NCBI RefSeq assembly: GCF_024171945.1
Contig: NZ_JAMTCR010000003.1
Span: forward strand, 796,211 to 860,210
Source of the DNA: Actinokineospora globicatena
GTDB taxonomy: Bacteria > Actinomycetota > Actinomycetes > Mycobacteriales > Pseudonocardiaceae
Length of the DNA: 64,000 bases
Direction of reading: 5' to 3'
Below the pieces are notes generated by a model. That model was given only the letters and a program-made list of their open reading frames with translations. It had not been told where the DNA came from and made no database searches. Positions 1 to 8,020 of this stretch are shown here, in pieces. Both the position numbers and the translations under genes were made by a program. Each line of letters begins with the position of its first letter. The first letter of the stretch is position 1.

Positions 1-44
1 CCGGACCGCCTCCCGTCCCCCCGGCACGTCAGCGAGGTCAGCCG

Positions 45-1793
45 ATGAGCGAGTCCCCCCGCCGTGGCGGTGTGCTGCGGCTCTACGGCCCCGGCAGCAT
101 GGACCACGTCGACCCGGCCAGCTCGTTCTTCATGCTCTCCGGGCAGATCATCCGGTTGTTCACCCGGCAGCTGTTCGCGTACCCGCCGATCAAGGGGCTG
201 CGGGACTGGCGCGACCTCAACCCGGTCGCGGACGTTGCCACCGAGATCCCCACGGTCGACAACGGCGGCATCAGCGCCGACCGGCTCACCTACACCGTCA
301 CCTTGCGCGAGGGGGTCCGCTGGGACACCACGCCGGAACGGGCGGTGACGGCCCCGGATTTCGTGCGCGGCTTCAAGCGGATGTGCAACCCGGTGTTGCG
401 CAGCGGCGCGATCCACTATTTCACCAGCACCATCGTCGGAATGCAGGAATACTGCGCCGCGTACACCGCCGCGGTGCCCGCCGACAATCCCACCCCGGTC
501 GATCTCGCCGATTTCCAGAACGCGCACGAGATCGCCGGGTTGCGCGCGCTCGACGACCGCACGCTGCGTTTCCGGTTGCTGCGCCCGGCCACCGACTTCA
601 TCCACATCCTGGCGACGGCGTTCACCTCCCCGGCGCCGGTTGAGTACGACCAGTACCTGCCCGACAGCGACGAGTTCCGACGCGGGGTGCGCTCGTGCGG
701 GCCCTACCGGCTCACCGAGTACGTGCACGGCGAGATGCTGCACCTGGAGCCCAACCGCAGTTGGACCAAGGCCGCGGACCCGGTGCGCTGCCAGCACCTG
801 GACGGGGTGCACGTGACCATGGACCGGGCCGCGACCCCGGCCGACGTGGGCCGCAAGATCCGCTCCGGCGAGGCCGACCTGTCGTGGGCGTCGCCGGTGA
901 CCGAGCCCTACGACCTCAACCCCGACGACCCGGCCGACAACCTCGGCTACGCGGTCAACCCGTACCTGGCGTTCAACATGGTCAGCCCGAACGCAGGCGG
1001 CGCGGTCACCAAGCTCGGGGTGCGCCAGGCGATCGCGTTCGCGGTCAACAAGACCGCCATGATCAAGATCTTCGACGAGCTCGCCGCGGGCACCGTCATG
1101 TGGACCGCGCACACCGCCATCCCACCGGGCAACTACGGCTACCGCGACTACGACCTCTACCCCACCCCCAACGACGAGGGCGATCCCGAACGGGCCAGGC
1201 GGCTGCTGGTCGAGGCGGGCTACGGGGACGGCCTGGAGCTGACCGTGGTGCACCGCGACATGGACGCCAACCCCGAGGTCGCCCAACAGCTCGAGCAGGA
1301 CCTCGCCCGGATCGGCATCACGCTGCGGCTGGTCGGCTTCGGCCACGCCGAGCACTACCCGCACCTGCAGAACCCGGCCAACGCCCGCGCCGGGACCTGG
1401 GACATCGCCGTCGCGGCGTGGACACCGGACTGGTTCGGCGACAACGGCCGCGCGTTCCTGCAACCGATGTTCCAGACCAACGCCGTGCACGGCACCGGGA
1501 ACTACGGCTGCTACAGCAACCCCGACGTGGACCGGATGATCGACCACGCGCTCTCGCTCACCGACCCCGACGAGGCGGGCGCCGCGTGGCACGAGGTGGA
1601 CCACGCGATCATGCGCGACGCGGCGATCGTGCCGGTCCTGGTCCACGCGCCGACGATCCCGCACCTGCGCGGCGCCCGGGTCCGCGACGCCGTCGCGATG
1701 CCCACGGTGGACCGCTGGTTCGACCTGTCGAACCTGTGGTTGGCCGAACCCGACCCGCCCGCGCCCACCGTGGGTAGCAGCGCTGTGCGCTGA
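45..1793 (+). CDS. ABC-type oligopeptide/solute-binding protein (SBP_bac_5 family) without signal peptide
   Basis: This 582-residue protein has the overall pattern of the family 5 extracellular solute-binding proteins (OppA/DppA type), which bind peptides, nickel or sugars for ABC importers. The RGGVLRL start strand, the VAxxATE region and the late AGYGDGLEL and WTPDWFGDN blocks support the family. The protein begins almost directly at the first domain strand and has no hydrophobic signal or lipobox Cys, and no permease or ATPase gene lies nearby. As written it should therefore be cytoplasmic, which is odd for the family. A second, related copy of 548 residues lies at 12802-14448. The start at 45 is preceded by a GAGG ribosome site. 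The substrate is unknown. It may act as a binding or enzymatic partner in the local pathway rather than in transport. Confidence 0.85.
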   Translation: MSESPRRGGVLRLYGPGSMDHVDPASSFFMLSGQIIRLFTRQLFAYPPIKGLRDWRDLNPVADVATEIPTVDNGGISADRLTYTVTLREGVRWDTTPERAVTAPDFVRGFKRMCNPVLRSGAIHYFTSTIVGMQEYCAAYTAAVPADNPTPVDLADFQNAHEIAGLRALDDRTLRFRLLRPATDFIHILATAFTSPAPVEYDQYLPDSDEFRRGVRSCGPYRLTEYVHGEMLHLEPNRSWTKAADPVRCQHLDGVHVTMDRAATPADVGRKIRSGEADLSWASPVTEPYDLNPDDPADNLGYAVNPYLAFNMVSPNAGGAVTKLGVRQAIAFAVNKTAMIKIFDELAAGTVMWTAHTAIPPGNYGYRDYDLYPTPNDEGDPERARRLLVEAGYGDGLELTVVHRDMDANPEVAQQLEQDLARIGITLRLVGFGHAEHYPHLQNPANARAGTWDIAVAAWTPDWFGDNGRAFLQPMFQTNAVHGTGNYGCYSNPDVDRMIDHALSLTDPDEAGAAWHEVDHAIMRDAAIVPVLVHAPTIPHLRGARVRDAVAMPTVDRWFDLSNLWLAEPDPPAPTVGSSAVR

Positions 1794-1989
1794 TCGGGTA
1801 AATAGCGCGCTGGATCTGGTGACTTGCGGGCTTTCGCCGCCGGAGTAACATCATTTCCGGCAGGTCGGGGACCAGCGGCGAACCACCGTGACGGGGGCAG
1901 TTCACCATTTCCACGGCGCGGACGACGGATTTCCCCGAGACCGAGTGCCCGATTCCCGATCAGCGTCGACACAGGAGCGGAGCGAACTG

Positions 1990-2862
1990 GTGACCACCAC
2001 CGGGTTCGAACCGGCCAGGTTCAAGGCCACCCAACGGGCCAACTGGAACGCCATGAGCGGCGGTTGGCTGTCCTGGCGGGACAAGTTCGAGCGCGGCGCG
2101 GCCCCGGTCAGCAGACACCTCATCGCGCTCGCCGGGCTGGGCCCCGGGCAGCGGGTGCTCGACATCGGCACCGGCACCGGCGAACCCGCGCTGACGGCGG
2201 CCGCCGTGGTCGGCCCCACCGGGCACGTCACCGCGATCGACCTCGCCGAGGACATGGTCGCCATCGCCGCCGACCGCGCTGCCAAGCTCGACGACACCGC
2301 CGCGCCGGTCGAGGTCCGCCAAGGCGACGTGGAGACCCTGGACCTGCCCGAGGCCGGGTACGACGCGGTGCTGAGCCGGTGGGGGTTGATGTTCGCCGTC
2401 GACCACATCGCCGCGTTCCGCGCCGTGGCCTCGGTCCTGCGGCCGGGCGGCACCCTGGCCGCGTCCGTGTGGGGCGAGCCCGCCGACGCGCCGATGGTCT
2501 CGCGCGGGTTCCGGGTGCTGGCCCAACGGCTCGACCTGCCCACCCCGCCACCGGACGAGCCGAACCCGTACAGCATGGCCGACCAGGAGCAGACCGAGCT
2601 GGAGCTGCGCGCCGCCGGGTTCACCGACATCGCCATCACCGACTTCACCGCCCCGTTCTGGCTGACCGACACCAGCGAGTACGTCGAGTTCTACCGGGTC
2701 TGCTCGCCGCCGGGGCTGCTCACCATGATCGAGAAGCGCTACGGCAGCGCCGACGACCCCGGGACCTGGGCCGCGATCGCCGACTCGGTCGCCGACCTGC
2801 GCGCCCCCGACGGCACCATCCAGCTGCCCAGCCGCACCCGGATCATCCGGGCCCGGCGCTGA
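1990..2862 (+). CDS. SAM-dependent class I methyltransferase (UbiE/ubiquinone type)
   Basis: The 290-residue protein has a class I methyltransferase fold. The SAM-binding VLDIGTGTGEP motif is at about residues 56-66, the acidic end of strand 2 follows in VTAIDLAEDM, and VLRPGG marks motif III. I chose the GTG at 1990 because GGAG lies 7 nt upstream and the domain starts soon after. A longer in-frame start at 1888 adds 34 low-complexity residues. The next gene begins 1 nt after the stop, so the two are probably translated together. The neighbour is a homocysteine S-methyltransferase homologue, which could recycle the methyl donor or its by-product. The methyl acceptor is not predictable. Confidence 0.88.
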   Translation: MTTTGFEPARFKATQRANWNAMSGGWLSWRDKFERGAAPVSRHLIALAGLGPGQRVLDIGTGTGEPALTAAAVVGPTGHVTAIDLAEDMVAIAADRAAKLDDTAAPVEVRQGDVETLDLPEAGYDAVLSRWGLMFAVDHIAAFRAVASVLRPGGTLAASVWGEPADAPMVSRGFRVLAQRLDLPTPPPDEPNPYSMADQEQTELELRAAGFTDIAITDFTAPFWLTDTSEYVEFYRVCSPPGLLTMIEKRYGSADDPGTWAAIADSVADLRAPDGTIQLPSRTRIIRARR

Positions 2863-2863
2863 C

Positions 2864-3760
2864 GTGAGCGCACCCGGCACCCGAGCGGACCCCGTCCTGC
2901 TGGACGGGGCGGTCGCCACCGAGCTGCAACGGGCCGGGATCGCGGTGTGCGCGCCGTGGTGGACGACCAAGGCGCTGCTCGCCCCGGCGGAGCAGCGGGT
3001 GCTGCGCGGCATCCACGCCGCGCACCTGCGCGCCGGTGCCGACGTCATCACCGCCAACACCTTCCGCTGCCACGACCGGACGCTACGCGGACTGGGCACC
3101 GACCAGGCCACGGTGGTCGACACCGCCGTCGGCCTGGCCAGGGCCGCGCGCGCCGACACCGCCAGCACCGCGCTGATCGCCGGGTCGCTGGCCCCGGTTG
3201 CCGACTGCTACCGCCCCGACCTGATCCCACCGGACGAGGTGCTGCACGCCGAACACGGCAGGCTCGCCGCCGCCCTGGTCCGCGCCGGGGTCGACTTGGT
3301 GCTGGTGGAGACCATGAACACGCTGCGCGAGGCCAGGATAGCGTTGGCCGCCGCGCTCGCCGCCGGGGTCCGCGCCTGGGTGTCGTTCGCCTGCCGCGAC
3401 GGCGCCCGGCTGCTGTCCGGGGAACCGCTGGCCGACGCCGCGCACGAGGTCGAGCGCGCGGGCGCCACCGCGGTGCTGGTCAACTGCAGCACCCCCGCCG
3501 ACACCGAGACCTGCCTGCCGGTGCTGCGCCGCGCGTGCGCGGGCCCGGTCGGCGCGTACCCCAACATCGAGGACCGCACCGGCACCGACGGCCCCGTGGA
3601 CCGGCACCTGCCCGCCGCGCTGCCCGCGGGCGAGTTCGGCGCGCTGCTGGCCCGCTGGCACACCGAGCACGGCGCCGACGTGCTCGGCGGCTGCTGCGGC
3701 ACCACCCCGGCCCACCTGTCGCAGGCCAGGCCACTCATCCCCGCGGAGGCGCGCACGTGA
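2864..3760 (+). CDS. Homocysteine S-methyltransferase-like protein, copy 1
   Basis: The 298-residue protein has the (beta/alpha)8 homocysteine methyltransferase pattern: LLDGAVATEL at the N-terminus, ADVITANTF, VLVETMNTLREA, and the zinc-thiolate set NCS plus GGCCGTTP with Cys277 and Cys278 near the end. Family members move a methyl group from S-methylmethionine or another donor to a thiol, and the three Cys that bind zinc are present. It starts at a GTG 1 nt after the upstream methyltransferase, and its own stop overlaps the next start by 4 nt (GTGA). A second shorter copy is at 14423-15178. The substrate in this setting is unknown; it may be homocysteine or a pathway thiol. Confidence 0.85.
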   Translation: MSAPGTRADPVLLDGAVATELQRAGIAVCAPWWTTKALLAPAEQRVLRGIHAAHLRAGADVITANTFRCHDRTLRGLGTDQATVVDTAVGLARAARADTASTALIAGSLAPVADCYRPDLIPPDEVLHAEHGRLAAALVRAGVDLVLVETMNTLREARIALAAALAAGVRAWVSFACRDGARLLSGEPLADAAHEVERAGATAVLVNCSTPADTETCLPVLRRACAGPVGAYPNIEDRTGTDGPVDRHLPAALPAGEFGALLARWHTEHGADVLGGCCGTTPAHLSQARPLIPAEART

Positions 3761-4317
3761 CCAGCCAGAAGCAGCGCAACATCGAGGCGATGCTGGAGAT
3801 CTTCGACGTCGGCGGCGACGGCTACCTGACCGCCGCCGACTTCGCCGCGCACGCGGAGAGCACCTGCGGCGCGCTGCGGCTGCCCGCCGGGTCGCCGCAC
3901 TGGACGACGATCCACACCGCGCTCGACGCCTGGTGGGACCACCTGGTCGCGCACGGCGGCACCCAGGCGCACGCCGACGGGTCCGCGATCCCCACCGACG
4001 AGTGCGCCACGATCATGCGCGACCGGCTGGTCGACGACGACGCGTTCTTCGCCGCGACCGTCGGCCCGATCGCCGACACGGTGTTCCGGGTGCTCGACGC
4101 CGACGGCGACGACGCGATCAGCACCGACGAGTACGTCGCGGTCTACCTGGCCTCCGGGCTGACCAGGGAGATCGCGGTCGAGGCGTTCACCAAGATCGAC
4201 GTCGATGGGGACGGGCGGATCGACCGGGGGGAGTTCGTCGCGGTCGTGCGCGACGCCTTCACCTCCGCAGACCCGGACTCCCCCGGCGCGTGGTTCTTCG
4301 GCGTGCGCCCGGACTAG
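3757..4317 (+). CDS. EF-hand calcium-binding protein (calerythrin-like), copy 1
   Basis: The 186-residue acidic protein starts at a GTG that overlaps the upstream stop. It carries EF-hand loops FDVGGDGYLTAADF, LDADGDDAISTDEY and IDVDGDGRIDRGEF. The region where a fourth loop would sit (around residues 60-75) is degenerate, as in sarcoplasmic calcium-binding and calerythrin proteins. It has no signal peptide, so it should bind Ca2+ in the cytoplasm as a buffer or sensor. It is coupled to the methyltransferase pair and followed 109 bp later by a second EF-hand gene. The second copy has four good loops, so one may buffer and the other signal. Confidence 0.9.
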   Translation: MTSQKQRNIEAMLEIFDVGGDGYLTAADFAAHAESTCGALRLPAGSPHWTTIHTALDAWWDHLVAHGGTQAHADGSAIPTDECATIMRDRLVDDDAFFAATVGPIADTVFRVLDADGDDAISTDEYVAVYLASGLTREIAVEAFTKIDVDGDGRIDRGEFVAVVRDAFTSADPDSPGAWFFGVRPD

Positions 4318-4323
4318 CGGCAA

Positions 4324-4362
4324 ACCCCCGCCCCCGGCCGGGAACCGGGTCGGGGGCGGATC
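4324..4362 (+). terminator. GC-rich hairpin between the two EF-hand genes
   Basis: An inverted repeat with arms CGCCCCCG and CGGGGGCG surrounds a short spacer just after the first EF-hand stop. No T-run follows. It may end or reduce transcription before the second EF-hand gene, or stabilise the upstream message. Confidence 0.4.
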
Positions 4363-4426
4363 AGGCGGGGACCCCGGGCGAGGTCCGGGGTGGCACTGGC
4401 AGGACGAAACAGGGAGAGGGACACCG

Positions 4427-4963
4427 ATGGCGACCCAACTGCAGCAGCGCAAGTACGAGAAGGCGTTCGAGCGCTTCGACGTCGACCGCGACGGGGTGCT
4501 CCAGCGCAACGACATCACCGCGATGGCCAAGATCTGGCGGGAGACCTTCGCGGTCGCCGAGGCCACCGAGGAGGCGATCCGGATCGACCGGCTGGCCGAG
4601 CAGCTCTGGCAGGACATCACCTCGGCCACCGACGCCGACGCCGACGGCACCGTCAGCAAGACCGAGTGGAACCAGGCGATGGAGCGCCCGGAGTTCGTGG
4701 ACAAGGTGGCGCTGCCGTTCGCGCTGGCCGTGTTCGACCTGGCCGACAAGGACGGCAGCGGCAGGCTCAGCGTGCAGGAGATGATCGCCGCGCAGAGCCG
4801 CTCGGGGATCAGCGAGCAGGAGACCCGCCGGATGTTCGACGCGCTCGACGCCGACCACGACGGCGAGGTGCACCGCGACGAGTACGCCTCGGCGATCCGC
4901 GAGTTCTACCTCAGCGACGACCCGAACGCGGTCGGGAACCTGATGGTCGGGGACCTGGACTGA
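4427..4963 (+). CDS. EF-hand calcium-binding protein (calerythrin-like), copy 2
   Basis: The 178-residue protein has four recognisable EF-hand loops: FDVDRDGVLQRND near residue 18, TDADADGTVSKTE in the middle, ADKDGSGRLSVQE, and LDADHDGEVHRDE near the C-terminus. Each keeps Asp or Asn at loop positions 1, 3 and 5 and Gly at 6, with an acidic residue near position 12 in most. This is the sarcoplasmic Ca-binding protein/calerythrin layout. The ATG at 4427 follows AGGGAGAGGG. It has no export signal and lies immediately downstream of a related protein, which suggests duplication within the island. Confidence 0.92.
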   Translation: MATQLQQRKYEKAFERFDVDRDGVLQRNDITAMAKIWRETFAVAEATEEAIRIDRLAEQLWQDITSATDADADGTVSKTEWNQAMERPEFVDKVALPFALAVFDLADKDGSGRLSVQEMIAAQSRSGISEQETRRMFDALDADHDGEVHRDEYASAIREFYLSDDPNAVGNLMVGDLD

Positions 4964-4972
4964 GCGCCGCAC

Positions 4973-5010
4973 TCCCCGGTGGACCCACCGCGCGGCGAGT
5001 CCACCGGGGA
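4973..5010. terminator. Bidirectional hairpin terminator
   Basis: A perfect 12-nt inverted repeat (TCCCCGGTGGAC / GTCCACCGGGGA) lies between the convergent stops at 4963 and 5015. It is well placed to stop transcription from both sides. Confidence 0.75.
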
Positions 5011-5014
5011 CCGC

Positions 5015-5875
5015 TCAGCTCGTCCCGACGGTGATCAGCGTTTCCCCGGTCATCACGACCGGTCCGCCGTCGAACTCCGCGCGCAGCGTGGCGATGGCGT
5101 CAGCGCGGATGGCGGCGCGCAGGTCGGCGCCGATGGAGCGCAGCAGCAGGATGAACGGTCCGGCGCTCTGCTCGCAGACGTCCCAGTACTCCTCGGCGGA
5201 CTCCGCTCCCACGATCGGGTGGTCGGCGATCTCGGTGCGCACGTCGGTGAACCCGGCGTCGCGGTAGAGCGCCTCCAGGTCCGCCGGGTCCGACAGCGCC
5301 ACGGTGCCGGGCACGCCCTTGTCCGGTTCGGGGATCAGCGTCGGCATGGTGATGTGCCGGGCCACCACCTCTTCCAGGATCCGCAACGAGGTGCACCGCT
5401 GCGGGGACCCGACGGTCATCGCGACCATTCGGCCCCCCGGGCGCAACGCGGCCTTCATCGCACGCAGCGCGGCACCCGGCTCGACCATGTACTGCAATCC
5501 CGCCCGGCACGTGCCGATATCGAAACTGCGCGGCTCAACGCCCAGTTCGTGCTCACTCGGGACGGTCCTGAAGTCCACTGTGTCCAGTCCGGCGGCCGCT
5601 GCCCACGCGCGCGCACCGGCGACCATGTCCTCGGCGATGTCCACCCCGAGCACGTACCCGGTCGGACCGACCGCCTGGGCCAGTTGGTGCGCCGGAACCC
5701 CGACGCCGCAAGCCAGATCCAGCGCGCGCTGCCCCGGTCGCGCCCCGGACAGCTCCACCATCCGGCGGGCACTGGGCACCGCGGCGTCGGCGAAGTTCGC
5801 CCGGTACCGCACCCAGCCCACCGCCGAGAGCCGCCATTCCTCGTGTTTTTCCGCGCGCAGCGCCGCGACGGTCAT
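5015..5875 (-). CDS. SAM-dependent methyltransferase, class I
   Basis: The 286-residue protein has LDLACGVGVP (motif I), VLGVDIAEDM (strand 2) and LRPGGRMVAM (motif III), as expected for a class I small-molecule methyltransferase. Its overall size and pattern resemble the enzyme at 1990-2862. It is transcribed divergently from the HxlR-SCP2 regulator at 6051, with about 175 bp between the starts, so that regulator is a plausible controller. The acceptor is unknown. Confidence 0.85.
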   Translation of the reverse strand: MTVAALRAEKHEEWRLSAVGWVRYRANFADAAVPSARRMVELSGARPGQRALDLACGVGVPAHQLAQAVGPTGYVLGVDIAEDMVAGARAWAAAAGLDTVDFRTVPSEHELGVEPRSFDIGTCRAGLQYMVEPGAALRAMKAALRPGGRMVAMTVGSPQRCTSLRILEEVVARHITMPTLIPEPDKGVPGTVALSDPADLEALYRDAGFTDVRTEIADHPIVGAESAEEYWDVCEQSAGPFILLLRSIGADLRAAIRADAIATLRAEFDGGPVVMTGETLITVGTS

Positions 5876-6050
5876 CCGCGTCCTCCATCAGGGTGGTCAT
5901 CGGCGAGGGTTGTCGGTGTATACCGGTCGAATCGGCGCGCACCGCCTCGACGCGGGTGCCGAACGCCTTATAAGCTCTGGGAAAACTACACCCTGGCGGC
6001 GACATCCGCGTTCCTCCGCGCGGGCGACCAGCGATCCGGACGAGGGGCTC
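5876..6050. promoter_or_regulatory. Divergent promoter region between methyltransferase and HxlR-type regulator
   Basis: This 175-bp gap separates divergent starts. It contains AT-richer patches (GTGTATACC and CTTATAAG with AAAACTACA) in an otherwise GC-rich stretch. They are candidates for -10 elements or an HxlR operator. I could not fix exact -35/-10 pairs by eye. Confidence 0.4.
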
Positions 6051-6701
6051 ATGGCCATCAGGCAGGACACCCGGCGCGACTGCGGTCTGGCGGTGGGGTT
6101 GGGCGTGGTCGGCGAGCGCTGGACGCTGCTGGTGATCCGCGAGCTGCTGATCGGCCCGGCCCGGTTCACCGCGCTGCTGGAGAACATGCCCGGCATCGGC
6201 CCGAACCTGCTCTCCGACCGGCTGCGCACCCTGGGCGCGCACGGGGTGGTCGAGCAGATCGCGATCCCCGGTGAGGGCCGCGCGCTGCGCTACCAGCTGA
6301 CCGAGCTGGGCGAGCAGTTGCGGCAACCGCTGCTGGGGTTGGCCAAGTGGGGCCTGGGGTTCCTCAGCGAGGACGACCGGGGCGGCACGACCAGGGCCGA
6401 GTGGGGGTTCCTCGCGGTGCAGTCGATGGTGCGGCGCGACGCGGTGCCCGAGGTCGACGACACCTACCAGTTCCGGGTCGACGACCAGGACTTCACCATC
6501 GCCGTGCGGGAGGGGCGGGTGCGCTTCACCAGGGGCGCGGCCACCGAGCCGGACCTGACCGTGGCGTGCGACGCCGAGACGTTCATCCGGGTGGGGGCCA
6601 GGATGACCAGCCCGGCCGAGGTGATCGCCAGCGGCGCGGTGCGCGTGTCCGGCGACCCCGGCGCGGCGCTGCGCTGCATCCGGATGCTCGGCCTCGACTG
6701 A
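6051..6701 (+). CDS. HxlR-family transcriptional regulator fused to an SCP2-like domain
   Basis: The 216-residue protein starts with a winged-helix HxlR domain (about residues 5-100): DCGLAVGLGVVGERWTLLVIRELLIGP, then RFTALLENMPGIGPNLLSDRL and LTELGEQL. The remaining residues (about 120-216) match the sterol-carrier (SCP2)-type extension often fused to actinobacterial HxlR regulators: FRVDDQDFTIAVREG, DLTVACDAETFIRV, SGAVRVSGD. The extension may bind a hydrophobic ligand. The ATG at 6051 directly follows CGAGGGGCTC. It sits between a divergent methyltransferase and the ATP-grasp gene and is the only DNA-binding protein inside the island, so it is the likely local regulator. Confidence 0.9.
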   Translation: MAIRQDTRRDCGLAVGLGVVGERWTLLVIRELLIGPARFTALLENMPGIGPNLLSDRLRTLGAHGVVEQIAIPGEGRALRYQLTELGEQLRQPLLGLAKWGLGFLSEDDRGGTTRAEWGFLAVQSMVRRDAVPEVDDTYQFRVDDQDFTIAVREGRVRFTRGAATEPDLTVACDAETFIRVGARMTSPAEVIASGAVRVSGDPGAALRCIRMLGLD

Positions 6702-6714
6702 GCTTCCCAACCTC

Positions 6715-6732
6715 ACTTCGGGTTTATATAGT
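6715..6732 (+). promoter_or_regulatory. Shared promoter-like element, copy 1 (ACTTCGG-N3-TATATAG)
   Basis: ACTTCGG, three bases, then TATATAG, with the -10-like hexamer TATAGT at 6727-6732. The same pattern with the same spacing recurs at 8586, upstream of another island gene. Apart from the three variable bases, all 14 positions match. It begins about 100 nt before the ATP-grasp ATG. Confidence 0.6.
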
Positions 6733-6768
6733 CGACGGGGCTGGCGGTCACCCGGGAGGAGTTGTCTG

Positions 6769-6804
6769 GTGTTCGACGAGGGCGCTGGGGCGCGGCGTGG
6801 GTGA
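6769..6804 (+). CDS. Possible 11-codon leader peptide before the ATP-grasp gene
   Basis: A strong ribosome site GGGAGGAG (6754-6761) lies 7 nt before a GTG that opens an 11-codon frame (MFDEGAGARRG) ending at the TGA 6802-6804. The ATP-grasp frame has no start codon at the right distance from this ribosome site. Its candidate starts are the GTG at 6797, which overlaps this stop, or the ATG at 6815. The short frame may be a translational-coupling leader. A frameshift that hides a longer ATP-grasp N-terminus is the alternative. Confidence 0.3.
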   Translation: MFDEGAGARRG

Positions 6805-6814
6805 GCGGCCGCTG

Positions 6815-8020
6815 ATGATCCTGGTGGGCATCGGCTACGAGCCGCACCGGGGCTACCTGCTGCGGTCGATCGCGGCCACCACCGACGTGTGGCTGCTCGA
6901 CCACGAACCGGTCAGCTGGGAGGCCCCGTACGTGGTGGGCGGCACGGCGGTCGACATCCGCGACGGGGCCGAGCTGATGGCGGCGGCCACGCGGGTCGCC
7001 GACGGCCGCACCGTCGACGGGATCCTGTGCTGGGACGAGCTGAAGATGGCCAACACCGCCGCGGTCGCCCAGTACCTGGGGCTGCCGGGGGTCGCGCCGG
7101 ACGTCATCGACCGCTGCCGCGACAAGCACCGCACCCGCGCCGCCCTGGCCGCCGCCGGGGTCCCGCAACCCCGCTCGGTCGCGGTGTCCTCCCTCGCCGA
7201 CGCCACCGCGGCCGCCGCCGACATCGGCTACCCGGTCGTCCTCAAACCCCGGGCGCTGGGGGCGAGCATGGGGGTCACCAAGGTCGACCGCGCCGAGGAC
7301 CTGCCCGCCGCCTACGAGCACACCCGCGCGCAGCACGTCGACCAGGCCCGGTACTACGAACTCGGTGTCCTGGTGGAGGAGTACGCGTCCGGCCCGGAGT
7401 TCAGCGTGGACTCCGCGGTGGTCGACGGCGCGACGACACCGCTGTTCCTGGCCCGCAAGACCAGCGGGTTCGCCCCGTACTTCGAGGAGACCGGCCACCT
7501 CGTCGACGGCGCCGACCCGCTGTTCACCGACCCGGAACTACGCGCGGTCCTCTCGGCCGCCCACGACGCGCTCGGCTTCGACTCCGGCATGACCCACACG
7601 GAACTGCGGCTGACCCCGCGCGGCTGGTCGGTCATCGAGGTCAATTGCCGCCTCGGCGGCGACCTGGTCCCCTACCTGGGCATGGAATCCACCGGCATCG
7701 ACGCGGGCCGCATCGCCGCAGCCATCGCCTGCGGCCGCCCCCCGACCCTCACCCCCACCCACAACACGGTCACCGCCATCCGCTTCCTCTACCCCCCAGC
7801 CCCCACCACGGTCGGCGAGATCCGCATCAACCCCACAGCCCTCCCCCGCGGCGCCCTCCTGGCCCGCCCCCTCGCCGACCCCGGCACCACCCTCGCCCCA
7901 CCCCCCGAAGGCCACGTCTGGGGCCGCTACGCCATGGTCGCCGTCACCGCCCCCACCCCCGCCGCCTGCACCCCGCTCCTGGACGCCGCCGAAGCCGCCG
8001 TCTCCCTGGTGCCCGCCTAA
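6815..8020 (+). CDS. ATP-grasp carboxylate-amine/thiol ligase family protein
   Basis: The 401-residue protein has an N-terminal Rossmann-like pre-ATP-grasp region (MILVGIGYEPHRGYLLRSI) and an ATP-grasp fold. Visible parts are YPVVLKPRALGASMGV with the ATP-binding Lys, the VLVEEYASGPEFSVD strand, and the metal-binding ELRLTPRGWSVIEVNCRLGGD block. Such enzymes activate a carboxylate as acyl-phosphate and join it to an amine or thiol, for example in dipeptide or amino-acid conjugate formation. The start could also be the GTG at 6797. The last third uses almost only C at third positions, unlike the first half. In this island it is the best candidate for bond formation between pathway building blocks; substrates are unknown. 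Confidence 0.88.
   Translation: MILVGIGYEPHRGYLLRSIAATTDVWLLDHEPVSWEAPYVVGGTAVDIRDGAELMAAATRVADGRTVDGILCWDELKMANTAAVAQYLGLPGVAPDVIDRCRDKHRTRAALAAAGVPQPRSVAVSSLADATAAAADIGYPVVLKPRALGASMGVTKVDRAEDLPAAYEHTRAQHVDQARYYELGVLVEEYASGPEFSVDSAVVDGATTPLFLARKTSGFAPYFEETGHLVDGADPLFTDPELRAVLSAAHDALGFDSGMTHTELRLTPRGWSVIEVNCRLGGDLVPYLGMESTGIDAGRIAAAIACGRPPTLTPTHNTVTAIRFLYPPAPTTVGEIRINPTALPRGALLARPLADPGTTLAPPPEGHVWGRYAMVAVTAPTPAACTPLLDAAEAAVSLVPA

Noticed and set aside
1960..4749. Long minus-strand open frames opposite the methyltransferase/homocysteine methyltransferase/EF-hand genes
   Set aside because: They are GC-bias shadows: rich in Arg, Gly, Pro and Ala, with no family pattern, and opposite well-supported genes.
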